A DNA stretch of 64,000 bases from Megamerina dolium (GCA_963854835.1 OY978525.1:91106136-91170135), one strand, 5' to 3'. Shown: positions 12,411 to 23,949, counted from the first letter of the stretch. Notes: a model not told the origin generated them from the sequence alone. Program-made: numbers and translations.

Positions 12411-14110
12411 TAAATTTCAGACAACTACAATTTGGGACAAAATTTAGAACTGTCTACTTTAAAATTGTATAGACATCTGACAATAAATCGTAAAAAATTA
12501 CAATAATAATATTCCGTTCAATTTTAGCGAGAAAAGTATTTTGGAAAGTTACTTCAAAATTTTATTACAACTTTTTCCCCATAATTTTGCTTAAATTTGC
12601 GTTTGAATAATAAACAAAAAACACAAATAACAATTTAATAAATAACAGAAATATTAGCCCTAATTTTTTAGTCTTTTACTTCAAAAATCATATCAAGCAA
12701 ATCTGGAAACTACTAAATTATAATATCAGGTATCCAAAACTACGGGACTCCAATGGTAATTTCTAGAATTTTGGTATACTAGATTTTCGGAATCAAATTC
12801 TCGCAACTGGTGGCATTTTCGTCGTATGAGAAAAAATTGAATGGACATAACCCGAAACCGTTTTGATGCCACTGAAAATGTATTTTCATTTCAGAGTAAA
12901 ATATTTTTTATATTCTTTTAAGATGAAAATATAAATTTCAATATATCTAATTTTCTAATTTAACTAATCTGCATAAAGAACTTTTTATTATGTAATATGC
13001 ATACGCTTTACTTTCTATTTAAAATAATTTTGTGCGATAAATATTATATTTTTATGGTCGGCAAAACTGGTAGTCTACAAAGCAAAACATCCCGATTTCG
13101 ATTTGCCTATAAGACAAATTTTATAGTTAGAGTAAATTTGTAATGATGATGATAATAATGATGATATGGTATAATACTATATTTACTAGTCAGTCAGTTA
13201 GTAAGATTTTTGTCAGCTTATTATACCCGCCTGTCTGCCTGCCTGCATCGAATATTATGATTATTCGTTTAAAGTGAATGACTTGTTTTGGTTTATGCTA
13301 GTCAGTAAGTAGGTGTTGCAATAAATTGCCAACATTTGTCTTATTGTCAGTTCGTTTAAATGGGTAGGTAATATTTTTAATAGGAAAAATTTTTGTTTTA
13401 TTTTAGTATTGGATTTGTTAAGGAGCAGATGATGATGATAATGTTGCAAAAATTTCCAATATTTTTCTCACATTTCATTTCATCAGAGTGAATGAGGGAA
13501 AACTAAACTCCATAGTTATTTGCGACGTTTTAATCGCATAGGAAGAATCAATGAATAGGTTGACCGTTATAAAACGGTCAACACCTGCCGGCAATTAGGC
13601 CATTTAATAATTTGCCATATACATGAAATTTATATATGCACATTGGGAAGCCTTTGTTTTACATTAGAAATCAAACATCTTTAATATGCTGCCACGGTCT
13701 ATCGCAACACAGAATATTGTACAATTCCGTCACACACCATTTCATTGTGAATAAACACGCATAAGTACACCGATGATTGATAGATTGCGCTGCGCATTGC
13801 TTTCAAGTAGAAACTGATTTTTTGCGGCCAGCTGTGTAAAATTGACGATGCCGCCAACATGTGTATTTCCATCTAATCATGTTATAGGGTTAACCGTTGC
13901 TGTTTTTTATTTTTCATCATCGTCGTCATCAGTATGCAAGTTGTGTATGAAGTTTGTGTTCGACTTTGCTCACTTCATATGATCGAGCTTTTATACATCT
14001 TGTGTTTGTTTGCCACACACGTTATCGTTTTTCATTCCATACATATATGTATCTTTGTATCTAGTTCTCTCACTCCTCTCACACTCTTTATTACATTAGC
14101 TTAATTAATA
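12411..14110. other. AT-rich noncoding stretch
   Basis: I see no gene. A short CTGC tract lies at 13230-13246, and there is an ATGATG-type tract near 13143-13165. Most of the stretch is featureless A/T sequence. Confidence 0.5.
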
Positions 14111-14255
14111 ATCAACTATGTAGGTCTTCTAAATCGGCCTGATGGATCACGCAAAGTTTATTTCATCAATTGATGTACATCACTCTCGTTTTTCATGGAG
14201 GCTGGAAATGTTGGACCACATGTTGGGCTTCCTTCTACATGTTATCTGTACTCAC

Positions 14256-14400
14256 CTTTCATATGAGGGCGTTGCCATTGAGCTACATTGCATGTCTGGA
14301 CAATTGTGTCCGAAACGAGCAGTGCGATCCACGTGTGACGGCAACGGCGTTGTCTTAAGCGAAAGTGTACGATTTATTTCCTCAACACATAAGACTTCCA
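14256..14400 (-). CDS. Possible internal coding exon, unrecognised
   Basis: This island is richer in G+C than its surroundings. On the minus strand it ends with GAAAG followed by GTGAGT (14255-14250), a strong splice donor, and begins after CTTCAG (AG at 14402-14401), a possible acceptor with a weak pyrimidine tract. Between them one frame is open for 47 codons, ending in RTARFGHNCPDMQCSSMATP and neighbours, with several cysteines. I recognise no family. The same DNA is also open on the plus strand in two frames (a 115-codon frame from ATG at 14142, and one rich in Trp and Cys from 14170), so the coding strand is not certain. It could be a host exon, a conserved noncoding block or an old insertion. 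Confidence 0.22.
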
Positions 14401-14570
14401 CTGAAGTTCACTTTGTTATTAATATTAACCTTTTTCATTTTAAGAGTTTTTGTTTTACTTCCATATATCGTTGGCATGACAATGAATAATTTTCCAGAAT
14501 TAAAAAAAGAAACATTAAATTTGAAATTTAACCTTTTTTCATATTGGCAAATTTCAAGGCAAACAATATA

Positions 14571-16328
14571 CTGGGTATTCCACAAAACGATAAGTTTGTC
14601 TATTAAATTTTAAAATAAAATTATATCAGTACAGTTTGATTATATATAGTGCAACTGTCCAGGTGGTCAGATGATATTTGTATAAATATTTGGTTTGGCA
14701 TTATAGGTCAATAGTTAGTGTGTTTTCCTTTTGATAACACTATAAAGCAATTTCAAGGTATGGGGGCGGAATCATTTATATTTAAGATGGAAAACTTAAA
14801 CCCCTACAGTAAAACATCTAAATCTTTTTGAATTCTTTTTTTAAAATAAGTGGAACATATGGGTTAAAATTCATATCGAAGCGAAATATGTAGTTTGGGC
14901 CCATGCAGTAAAATTTCACGAGGAATAATTTTGTAGAACATTTTAAACTCTTTAGCTCTCTCATGAATGGGTCGTTTTGACCCCTTTTTTGGAAAATGTG
15001 AATAAATTGAAACTTGCGGGTTGACTAGATTCTTAAAAAGATCCAAACAATTTTTCGCAGGAAAATTTTACTAGAGGAATTCACTAGAGGTATTCTCTCT
15101 TTATACAAAGAACATAAAAGTCCACAGAAAATGAAAATCAAATATGTCCCTTTGAAATATGCAGCAATTTTCTTATGCTGCTACCTTGTTTTGTGCATCA
15201 AAAATATACCCTTGACTATAATTCTTTTGTCTTTTAGTGGCTTTATGAAGAATTAACCTAGTCTTTAAAAACGTTAACTGCGTCCCAACTGTATAAATAA
15301 GTAGACTAAAAATAAATAGTCTTTGGATTGAGTATAAACATTTTATTAAAAAAGTAAAATGGAAGCGTGCAAGTCAGACCTCAACTGCTTGTGCTGCTGC
15401 TATGGTGAATATGTAGCATTGGTTCATGTCTTCCATTTTACCAATCCATTAGACCAGTGGTCGGCATACTCACTTTGATATGAATTTTAACAATTTTTCG
15501 CACTTTTCGCAATTTTTTTATCATAAAAACACTCGGGCAAAAAAGTGCAAAATTAATACGACTATTAGCAAGTAGTTCACCTGAGTATTCAAAAAGATTC
15601 AAAGACTTTCATCCTGAGTTGAAATCATTCCACCCCCAAAGATTCTACTGTAATTAAGTCATCGAATTGATTTCCGGTTTGAATCAACAACACTTTTTAA
15701 GAATAACAAATATTTGCTCTCTCAAACAGTGTCCAATTGTCGGCAAGCAATTTTCAATTATTTCGCCATTTAAAAACTGGAAACTCTTTCTGAAAGAGCT
15801 CTATGACAAAATCAAACTTACCCAAATTAAGGATCTTTTCAATGACTTCAAGAAAGTACACCAATATCGGAATTATTCCCATCAGAGTTTCATTAAATCA
15901 GCTTTTTATTTCCAAAAAATCAAATGTAAAAAGGATGAAAGACTATTGATGCGAATTTATTTTTTGTCAGTTTTTAGTAGGTTCAAAATTGAGGAACATG
16001 GATATGTTTAAAAAAGTAATTTTAAGTGAACTTTTTTGGAAACGTTTTCATACTTTAAACCCATTTATCATCGCAATCTGGTGGGAATTGATGAATGAAT
16101 TCCTATATTGCTTCCATTGTTTCGGAACACTCAATCGTATTTACTTTGACTTCCAAAATGAAACTAATTAAAAAAAAAATGTTTGAAAGATTTTGAATCA
16201 CTTAACTGCATTCATATAGATATAGATATCTATATAACTATTTACAAAGCAAGAATCTAAAAGAAATTTGAGACTTATCAAACGACATTGCATCATATTG
16301 TACCATACTCTTTATTAGGGATACCCTG
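14571..16328. mobile_element. Possible 1.76-kb inverted-repeat DNA element
   Basis: The left edge reads TA then CTGGGTATTCC (14569-14581). The right edge reads GGGATACCCTG then TA (16318-16330). Reversed, the right end is CAGGGTATCCC, so the two 11-base ends differ at two positions and both are flanked by TA. An unusual open frame (15667-16171) lies inside. The repeats are short, and I found them by eye in 64 kb, so chance is a real alternative. No transposase motif was recognised. Confidence 0.25.
15667..16171 (+). pseudogene. Unrecognised open frame, two pieces in adjacent frames
   Basis: One frame runs open for 114 codons from 15667 (no ATG at the start; the first codon is TTG) to a stop at 16009-16011. 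A second frame overlaps it from 15989 and stays open to 16171 for 60 codons. Together they look like one sequence broken by a frameshift near 16000. The first part is rich in Lys, Phe and Ile, with a stretch like FKNWKLFLKELYDKIKLTQ; the second has an aromatic run ending WWELMNEFLYCFHCFGTLNR. I recognise no family. It lies inside the possible inverted-repeat element and could be its degraded protein, or chance. Confidence 0.2.
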
Positions 16329-16515
16329 TATGCATAGAAGTGGCAACAGTTGTATATTCGCTTGTCAAAAGAGACTTGAACTATGAGTGTGTTTGTCTGT
16401 ACCTAAGAGTAGACGCCTTCAAATAACTATGACCACCCAGAAGTTTAACAAAATAAAATTTATAGAAATAATAATAACTATAAACTTTAATAGTTGCCTT
16501 TAGCTTTTGTCAATC

Positions 16516-16551
16516 AGGCAAGCAGGCAGGCATGCAGGCAGGCAGGAAGGC
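16516..16551. repeat. (CAGG)n tract
   Basis: Imperfect AGGC/CAGG units with single-base changes. A related CCTG tract is at 29794-29820. Confidence 0.9.
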
Positions 16552-16645
16552 AAAAATATAAGATATATTTAAACAATAAATGCAAGCGACCAAGTTTATA
16601 TTTTCTATGAAATGCTTTATGCGACACACAATTCAACTGAGCAAA

Positions 16646-16694
16646 CAGCATATACAGTACTCTGCAGGGGTACTGCAGCATATGCAGTACTCTG
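16646..16694. repeat. Direct repeat, 19 bp, period 30
   Basis: The 19-mer CAGCATATACAGTACTCTG at 16646-16664 recurs at 16676-16694 with one change (ATACAG to ATGCAG). It overlaps the left arm of the hairpin at 16691-16728. Confidence 0.8.
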
Positions 16695-16728
16695 ATGCTG
16701 CCACTATTATTGTAGTGGCAGCATCAGA
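16691..16728. other. Perfect 16-bp hairpin
   Basis: TCTGATGCTGCCACTA at 16691-16706 pairs without a mismatch with 16713-16728, around a 6-base loop TTATTG. The stem is about half G+C in very AT-rich surroundings, so it stands out. The flanks do not extend the stem, which makes a normal microRNA precursor unlikely. It may be a small inverted-duplication scar or the core of a foldback sequence. Confidence 0.75.
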
Positions 16729-18603
16729 TCATAAATACGGTGAATGTGAAATCTTAGATGGCATCTGATCAGCCAAGCAACTGATCAGTAACTTTCAAAC
16801 AATTTCATACAAATATACATTCGTACGTATCACATATGTAAGAGTTCACTTACATTTGCTCTCAAACCTTCAAATTCGTATGAGCAACAATTACTGAACC
16901 ATTTTTTTTCAACTGAATTGAATTTCATTTCACTATTTAAACAATAAATATATTTTTCTCATTGTTTTGTAAGAGTGTATGCATATGTTTTGTTTAATGA
17001 CAAATGACCGGTAATTTGTCAATGGGCCAATATGGAGTTATATTAAAATTTAATAGTGGACATTCGATATATGCGAGTGATAGTAAGTACAGTAGCTGCA
17101 TGCAGATGGTGGCACAACCTATTGATGACTTTATATGACAGCATATATGGGAAAGTAAATGAAAGTGAAAATATGTATACTATATGCAAACTTAGTACTT
17201 ACATGTATATAATGATCAGTGACCAGGAAGATGCTTGTCATATTTCATACACCGTCTATCATTTATATGCAGCAACGATAGATAAAGAAATATGAATAGT
17301 TGTGGAAAGTCTTTTGCATTACACACAACACACATATGGAAAGTAATAATCGAGTAGAAGTTGAAGGAGGCAAATTGAAGGAGAATACCCAAGCATTTGT
17401 TTTACTTTCAATTTTACTCTATTTGAAAATATATTGAGATCATCTTTAAGTCGATCGACAATCGACCGATCGACAATAGTGATCAAAAGTGATCACTAAT
17501 GATCGATGTGAAGCATAAATAAGAAAGTTGCCGCCAACATTTACCTACACCTACAACATACTTGCCAAGTTTGACTTGAAGCTACTGATGCTTATGTGGT
17601 GCATGTGCTAATGCAATAATTTAGTCTTTACTATTTTCTGATGTCGTCGTAATGTATGCATGTCCACTCTATTTATTATCGATATTGCACATTTTCCATT
17701 CCGACATACCATACATACTTGTACAATAGTTTGTCGACAATGTGCAATTTTCGTTAATTAATATGTAACGATTGTTTACTTACATACGATCTGCACACAT
17801 CCACATATTTGGCTTTGATGTTTTTTCATTTAGCTTCCTCACTCGCCCACTCTTCCACGCTTTTCACTCTTGCACACAAATTAATTAAATGCAATTGCAA
17901 CATGATGCACATGCTAAACAATTTGTTTGTTTTGCATTTAATTTGGTGTTTTTCTTGGCGGTTAATTTCAAAGTGTATTTAGTCGACTTGTTGTCGCCAC
18001 AGCCATTTATGCATGTAGTTCATACTTGTTGTCACGTTTTTGTCAAAATCGTGTCAAAGTGGGTGGGTGCTGGTAGTAAATTAGTAGCACGAGTAACGAG
18101 TGCAGAAGTGACTATGCAGTTAGGAAATTAACTTCACGCATTGTGTTGGTGTTTTACATACATAGTTCGTCGTGATCTAGTTAAATACAATACTTTATAA
18201 AGACCATGAGTGTGAATGTGTGGTAGGAATTGTTGATAGTGAATGAAATGCTTAGAAATTAGAAGATTGAATTGATTATAGGAAATTGAATTATGCATTA
18301 AATGGTCGAAAAATATATATGCTCTTTTTTTGTATTTCGACGGAAGTATCTGTTATATATTAATTTAGATACCGCAGCTCGTTTAGAATTATCAACTCAT
18401 TTGCATTAAGAACTTTCATTTTTTTGAATAGTATTTTGGTGAAGAACCAGTTTAGGAAACTTCATAGTTAAATTTGTTCCAACATCTTCTTCTTCAACTG
18501 TCTATCCACTGCTTGATGTTGGCAATCATATTTATTAATTCAAATTATTTCCAATCATGGTACAAATATGTACTACTTAATTCATTTAGTATATGCACAA
18601 GTA
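16729..18603. other. AT-rich noncoding stretch
   Basis: No gene is recognised. A cluster of GATC/CGATCGA words occurs at about 17450-17505. A CTTCTTCTTC run at 18485-18500, on the 3' side of the LINE fragment below, may belong to that element's 3' untranslated end. Confidence 0.45.
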
Positions 18604-18870
18604 TATCTAAATGAAGTTGTCAATAAAACTGTAATATGCTTCCCTTTCTTGGGCAGTGTGAATGAGTTCTCCAATCGTCCTCAGTTCGGTGCATTCATGA
18701 AGGTTTCTAAGCCGTGACATTTTGTTTTCCTTCATTCCTTCTATTTTTACTCCAATTATTAGTTGGAGTAATTCGTATTTGACTCCATGAATAATAGATA
18801 AGTAGGCTGTTTTGCAGCATTTAATATTTAGTAGCAATTGTCGCTCTTTTCTGCATTTTCTAATTTATTC
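18604..18870 (-). pseudogene. LINE ORF2 C-terminal fragment
   Basis: The minus-strand frame 18837-18607, extended upstream to about 18856, has the shape of the last part of an insect non-LTR retrotransposon ORF2, beyond the reverse transcriptase: a KTAYLSIIHGVKYELLQLI stretch (family pattern KTAYLGH..R...YELLQLI), then KIEG, then SRLRNLHECT (family pattern SWLRNLR.W), then an ELIHTAQERE tail (family pattern LFR.A..R) and a stop. The domain is nonenzymatic and usually basic. Several normally conserved residues are changed: the GH of YLGH is SI and the W of SWLRN is R. Upstream of 18870 the frame is full of stops. It differs from the RTE-like pieces elsewhere in the window, so it marks a second LINE family; the clade is not settled. 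Confidence 0.75.
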
Positions 18871-18979
18871 TCAATTTTATATTTAATTCTCGATTAGTTA
18901 GAACTTTTGCGTATACTAAAAAAAACGTTTCTGGAGAATTCTCCCTATGAAGTAAAGATACGGCGTGAGTTAAGAAAAA

Positions 18980-19265
18980 TTGTTGAGTAGTAGTAGAAGT
19001 CGTAACGTGGCTTTCTGAACTGCAGATTGTGAGTTCAATGCCCGGGTGAAGCACAACTTTAATATCGAAAAGATTTTGTTTTCGAATGGTACATACCTGG
19101 CGATAAGCAATTGGCAATTCTTCCGGCAGCAACAATTTTCCGTGAAAGCGTTTCTAAAGGAGCTCTGAGACAAAGCTCAGAATAAGTGATGCCACAAGGG
19201 TTCTGACATTCGGAACCGTCTAATATAAGTAGATCCTTCTTAAAATTGTTCAAAAATTTAACAAG
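18980..19265 (+). mobile_element. tRNA-derived SINE, copy 2
   Basis: This copy lies opposite to copies 1 and 3. Its tRNA-like head is at 18985-19055: box A is eroded (AGTAGTAGTAGAAGTCG), while box B is recognisable as GAGTTCAATGCCCGGG (19031-19046). The body continues with TGAAGCACAACTTTAATATC, a GGCAATTCTTCCGGCAGCAA block, GGAGCTCTGAGACAAAGCTC, and the distal block CGGAACCGTCTAATATAAGT (about 19210-19230), all shared with the other copies. The 5' terminus is truncated or too diverged to place. It lies about 110 bases from the LINE fragment just before it, but in the other orientation. Confidence 0.78.
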
Positions 19266-21401
19266 AGAAACTCAGTCCAATGTCGCTTCGAGACCTATAA
19301 TTACCACATATTTATATATTTTTTAGTGAAAATTAAGGGTGTGGGTCGTATTCGGTCTATAGATACCCTGAGAGCGAGTTTTATAAAAGGGGAGAAGGGA
19401 AGAAACATGTATGGCGGTCGGCATTCGATTTCAACCTCATAGAAGCGATTATGGTTAGTTTATTGAACGTTTCAAAGTGCATCAATTTTTAAAGGCTACG
19501 AATCGAAATGCAACCAACTATCGTTTGGTGGACAAAGCATTTTTATTCAAACGCCTGTGCTCTGGTATTTTAGTTCTAATGTATATACGAAAATGCTTGG
19601 GCAATATTGAAAGGATCCTACTTTTACATATTAGTAAAATTAAATGAAAGAACTCTAGTGTAGTATACAAAATTTCATGACAGGTGGTCACCAAACGAAA
19701 GAAGCAATTTCTAATAGTGATTTTGCAATATGAATAAAATATTAATCACATAAGTATCACATAAGAAATGACGGATATTATGATAATTTGTTCATTTCAA
19801 AGCGATATGCTGCTGTTTGGTTTTATTAACCAAAAAACATTGAATTCCATAATGTCAGATTGAAAATATAAACTGCATTATTTCATGACTTTTTTCTTTG
19901 CAACAATTCTTCTTGAATTAGTCAAATTTGAATACGTTCAAGTAAGTATTAATTACAATTCATTTAAAATACATTCATCGCAGTGCTTTACAAATATTTT
20001 AATGCATCATTCAAGGATACGATTCTCCCTTTATTAACATCTGCAATATAGAATGCTCGTATAAGTGTAATATCAATTCAGTATTTAATACCATGTAATC
20101 TATCCAATCAGTTACAAGTACGTACTATGAATATGTATGTACTTGTAAAAGTCATTCAATTCAATTCAATTAAAACGCGTGCCGTATTCACTGTATAGAG
20201 AAATACATATATACATATGTATATGTATTCTATAGATACATGTATATAAATAGGTACGAGTATAAGGCTATGCCTTTGAGCAAGAATTGCAAGTGAACAA
20301 CATCATTGCCATACGTTAGCATTGTGGTTGAAATAATTTATTTTTTGCGAATTTTTTTTTTTTTAATTGTGCACTTTTTATTGTCATCTATATGGTTTTT
20401 TTTTATATGGTTTATGTATAAAAACTTTTTATCACAGCTTATTCTACTATCAATATGTAGTAAAAGTTATAACAATAGTGACACGCTTCAAATACCATAC
20501 TGAGATTTTATAACCGTTTCTACACATGTAGTTGAAGGAGATGCAAATAACTTTATACTTGATGCTCACACAAGTTCACTTACATTGGATACATGTCTTC
20601 AACTCATACGCATGATCACATAATATAGTACATGGAAAATCAATCAAAGACGCGATTGCGACTAGATTACAATTCTACATATAGTATATAGTGGTCCATT
20701 GGGAACACATTTACACAAACAATACAATGCATGTCGTAAAGTGCATTCATATGAACAATTCGACCGGCAGCGGGTCAGTAGAGGGGGGCATCATAACACA
20801 TACATAAATGCGTGTGTGTATGTTGGTGTGCCCAGTGGCACTTTATTGTCAATTTGTTTGATGCTTGTGTCTGATTTCATATTCATTTGATGCTTGTTGT
20901 ATGTACCTACATATGCTACAACTGGTTGTCTAGTATTTTCATTGTTGTTGTTGTTGTTGTTATCATGGCATATTCATCTATGTACAAGCAATTGACTATT
21001 TAAGCATTTTCCATGCATACGCACACATTCACACACACACACGTACATATATTCTCTACATTATTCTGCAATTTCAATGCGGAAGTTTTTATGCTGCATT
21101 TACTGTATGAATGGAACAACAAAAGTTCAATTGCATTGTGGCAAAACACTGGAGTCTTCGTTAAGAAATTGATGTTGATGCTTGCGGGGGCAGTTCAAGA
21201 TGAGGTGGATGTGTGTGTGTGTGTCTGATGGGTGGACGTGCCTTTTTGACTTCTTCTTATTCTTTGCCTTTGATTTATGGCGACTGTTTGTGTACACACA
21301 CTCGTATTTTGATATTGGTGCCGCCGCTGCCGCCTATATTGCTATTCTTAATGGCGGCTTGTTTGTCGCTTTTTACTTTCTATCCGTAGTCCAAAAGGCA
21401 A

Positions 21402-21443
21402 AACAACAACAACAACAACAACAAAAACAACAACAACAACAAC
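21402..21443. repeat. (CAA)n microsatellite
   Basis: About thirteen CAA/AAC units with one interruption. It yields a false polyglutamine tail in one plus-strand frame and polyvaline on the other strand. Confidence 0.95.
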
Positions 21444-21983
21444 ATGTGCTATACCAATATGGAATATAACATGACATGTGTGACTGCGTCCAATACACGT
21501 TGTTTGTCGGTTGACGTTTTTATGCAGATGCATGGGTTGGTTTGTTGCGCTTTCTGATTTTTATTATTTATTTATTTACTGTAACATACATACAAATACA
21601 TTCCGAAATGCAAAAGATACACAAGCACTTATCTATACATACATGTATGTACCTTTACTTACTGCCAAGTTGGCCCCTGTTTCTTAAATTTGTGTTCTTT
21701 TTTTGTTTTTTGTTTTGTGTTGATATTTTGACTTTTTGCCGCATTTTTGTTTTGTCTAAAAATCTGGGTTAGGCGGCAATCGGCATTTTTTGTGTGATTC
21801 TGTTTGCTTCGTGATTGAACATTTGTTTATTATTACAATTTCGTTGTTGTTGTTATTGTTATTGTTGTTGTTATTGTGGTTTTACTCTGGATTTTAAAAT
21901 ATTTTACGTGAATGTATGGACCGGATCAGCGGTACAACTATGGCATATGGGACAAACAGAAGCATCAACAACTTTGTAGTGCA

Positions 21984-22003
21984 AGAGAGAGAGAGAGAGA
22001 GAG
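21984..22003. repeat. (GA)n microsatellite
   Basis: Ten uninterrupted units, about 85 bases before the left edge of the large element at 22089. Confidence 0.95.
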
Positions 22004-22104
22004 TTAAAATATAAATCGATGTTTTCTTTTTGTTTATGGAATTGACATAACAAACGAAATTACTTAATTAATAGGCAAAATAATGCATAAAAAATCTCCT
22101 TACA

Positions 22105-22120
22105 GTCGGCTGGGGCCGAC
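22105..22120 (-). other. Terminal stem-loop of copy 1
   Basis: GTCGGCTGGGGCCGAC forms a 6-bp G+C-rich stem with a 4-base loop. It lies 5 bases outside the subterminal repeat and about 10 bases from the element end, as in Helentron 3' ends. Confidence 0.75.
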
Positions 22121-22125
22121 CAAAC

Positions 22126-22138
22126 TATACCCTGCATA
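22126..22138. repeat. Subterminal inverted repeat, copy 1, one end
   Basis: TATACCCTGCATA is the exact reverse complement of 23950-23962 at the other end. Confidence 0.85.
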
Positions 22139-22429
22139 TGTAGATTTATATATAAAAAGTTTACTCGAATATCCAACTTTTCTTTTATTTCCACTTTTCG
22201 AGAAACAATTTTTGCATATACTACTAATTTACACCCGAAATATGGTTGACTTTGACGAAGTAAAAGGATTTTAAGATAATTCCGAGGCTTAGTATGGGAG
22301 CTATATAAAAGTGGGCGTGGCTTAACACTTTCTAGTAAATCCAATTAATTTTTCAACGTTAATCCACACCTTAAATTTGGTGTCCTACGTTGAATAGTTT
22401 CTAAGTTATGGTGGTTAACATTTTTGTTT

Positions 22430-23520
22430 AATTTCCTCAACTTTGTATGTGAGCCCCAATAAGAAGTGGGCGTGGTACGCTGATTTTTCGCCAGATTATT
22501 TCCGACTACCATATTAACCTAAGTGTCCATTATGGTTATTCTAGACAGAAGATTGCCGAAGTTACAGCTGTTTCAATTTAAAATTTGTATGGGAGCTACA
22601 ATAAACAGTGGGCGTGGTGCGCCCATTTTCTGTGAGCCAAGTTGCTCATACAATACTAATCCATACCTTGAATCTCGTTGTCCTACGCTAAATGGTTTGT
22701 AAGTTATGGAGCTTATAATTTTAGTTTATATCCCTTGACTTTGTATGGGAGACTCATGAACGAGTGGGCGTGGCACTTTGATTTTCCGCCAGATTTTTGC
22801 CGACTACGATATTAATTTAAGTGTCAATTATGGTTATTCTAGACAGAAGATTGCCGAAGTTACAGCTGTTTCAATTTAAAATTTGTATGGCGGCTACGAT
22901 AAACAGTGGGCGTGGTGCGCCCATTTTCTGTGAGCCTAGTTGCTCGTACAATACTAATCCATACCTAAAATCTCGTTCTTTTACGCTTAATGGTTTATAA
23001 GTTATGGCGTTTAAAAGTTTTAGTTTAATTCCCTTGACTTTGTATGGGAGACCCATGAAGGAGTGGGCGTGGCACACTGATTATCTGCCACATTTCTGCC
23101 GACTACGATATTAATCTAAGTGTCAATTATGGTTATTTTAGGCAGAAGATTGCCGAAGTTACAGCTGTTTCAATTTAAAATTTCTATGGGGGCTACAATA
23201 AACAGTGGGCATGGTGCGCCCATTTCAAGTGAGTCTAGTTGCTTGTACAATACTAATCCACACCTTAAATCTCGTTATTCTACGCTGAATAGTTTGCAAG
23301 TTATAACCGGTAACATTTTTTTTAATTTCCGCAACTTTGTATGGGAGACCCAAAAAGGAGTGGGCGTGGCACACTGATTTTCTGCCATGTTATTTCCGAC
23401 TACCGTGTTAATCTAAGTGTCAATTATGGTTATTCTAGACAGAAGATTGTAGAAGTTACAGCAGTTTCAATTTAAAAGAAGTACAGACACTTTGTATGGG
23501 AGCTACGCTAAAAAGTGGGC
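22430..23520. repeat. Tandem array, ~298-bp units of two half-units
   Basis: GTGGGCGTGG boxes mark the register at 22311, 22466, 22608, 22764, 22906, 23063, 23205 (GTGGGCATGG), 23360, 23515 and 23667 (GTGGGCGTGA). Spacings are 155, 142, 156, 142, 157, 142, 155, 155 and 152, so a 142/156 alternation holds across the array. Each half-unit begins TTTGTATGGG(A/G)G; one kind continues as GAC/GCCC, the other as GCTAC. Three dimer steps are present here, against two in copy 2. Confidence 0.92.
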
Positions 23521-23795
23521 GTGGCTTACCCATTTTTGGCGACGTTATATAGTAGTATAATATAACTCTATGTGCAAAATATTGTTGTCCCAAGTGGTAT
23601 ATTGTGTGAGTTATAGCAAGTTAAAGATTTTGAAAATTTCGAGGTTAGTCGCTTTGAATGCTTGGTGTGGGCGTGATTATTGACCGATCATGCCCAATAT
23701 CAATCCCCTCCGTACCCTTGGATCATAGATTACTTATGCCAAATTTCATCGAAATAGCTCAATATTTACTCAAGTTATCGTGCGAACCAGCCAGG

Positions 23796-23829
23796 TGACA
23801 GACAGACGGACGGACGGACGGACGGACAT
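23796..23829. repeat. (GGAC)n microsatellite, copy 1
   Basis: GACA units grade into GGAC units before ATCG. The tract is 34 bases here and 78 in the sister element. Confidence 0.92.
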
Positions 23830-23949
23830 CGTTAAATCGAAAATTTAATCGACACTGATCACGAATATATATCCATGTCTATATCTCCGGAGATTCCTTC
23901 AAGTGGACACAAACATCTGACCGAAATGAATATACCATGCATATTGCAT

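Larger units (their letters stand above)
19266..22088. other. AT-rich noncoding stretch with dense microsatellites
   Basis: No gene is recognised. A TATAAAAGGG box at 19381-19390 sits in a slightly G+C-richer patch (19340-19560) with a short open frame but no known motif. Simple tracts are TTG at 20942-20961, CA at 21021-21042, GT at 21210-21224, CAA at 21402-21443, TTG at 21842-21876 and GA at 21984-22003. They explain the Gln and Val runs in local open frames. Confidence 0.5.

Noticed and set aside
15452..15472. hAT-like terminal motif CAGTGGTCGGCATACTC
   Set aside because: No matching inverted end or 8-bp duplication was seen, and no hAT dimerisation motif follows.
16691..16728. MicroRNA precursor
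   Set aside because: The stem is only 16 bp and perfectly paired, with no extension into the flanks; a precursor needs a longer imperfect stem.
19381..19390. TATAAAAGGG, a consensus TATA box
   Set aside because: No initiator, transcript or coding frame of known family follows; LTR ends were not found, so a promoter call is not supported.
21182..21469. Plus-strand frame with a polyglutamine tail
   Set aside because: The Gln run is the (CAA)n microsatellite and the rest matches no family; the overlapping minus frame is equally open.
22430..23520. Tandem array considered as CRISPR or coding repeats
   Set aside because: Units are ~298 bp without short repeat/spacer structure, and the frames are interrupted; it is an internal minisatellite of a transposon.
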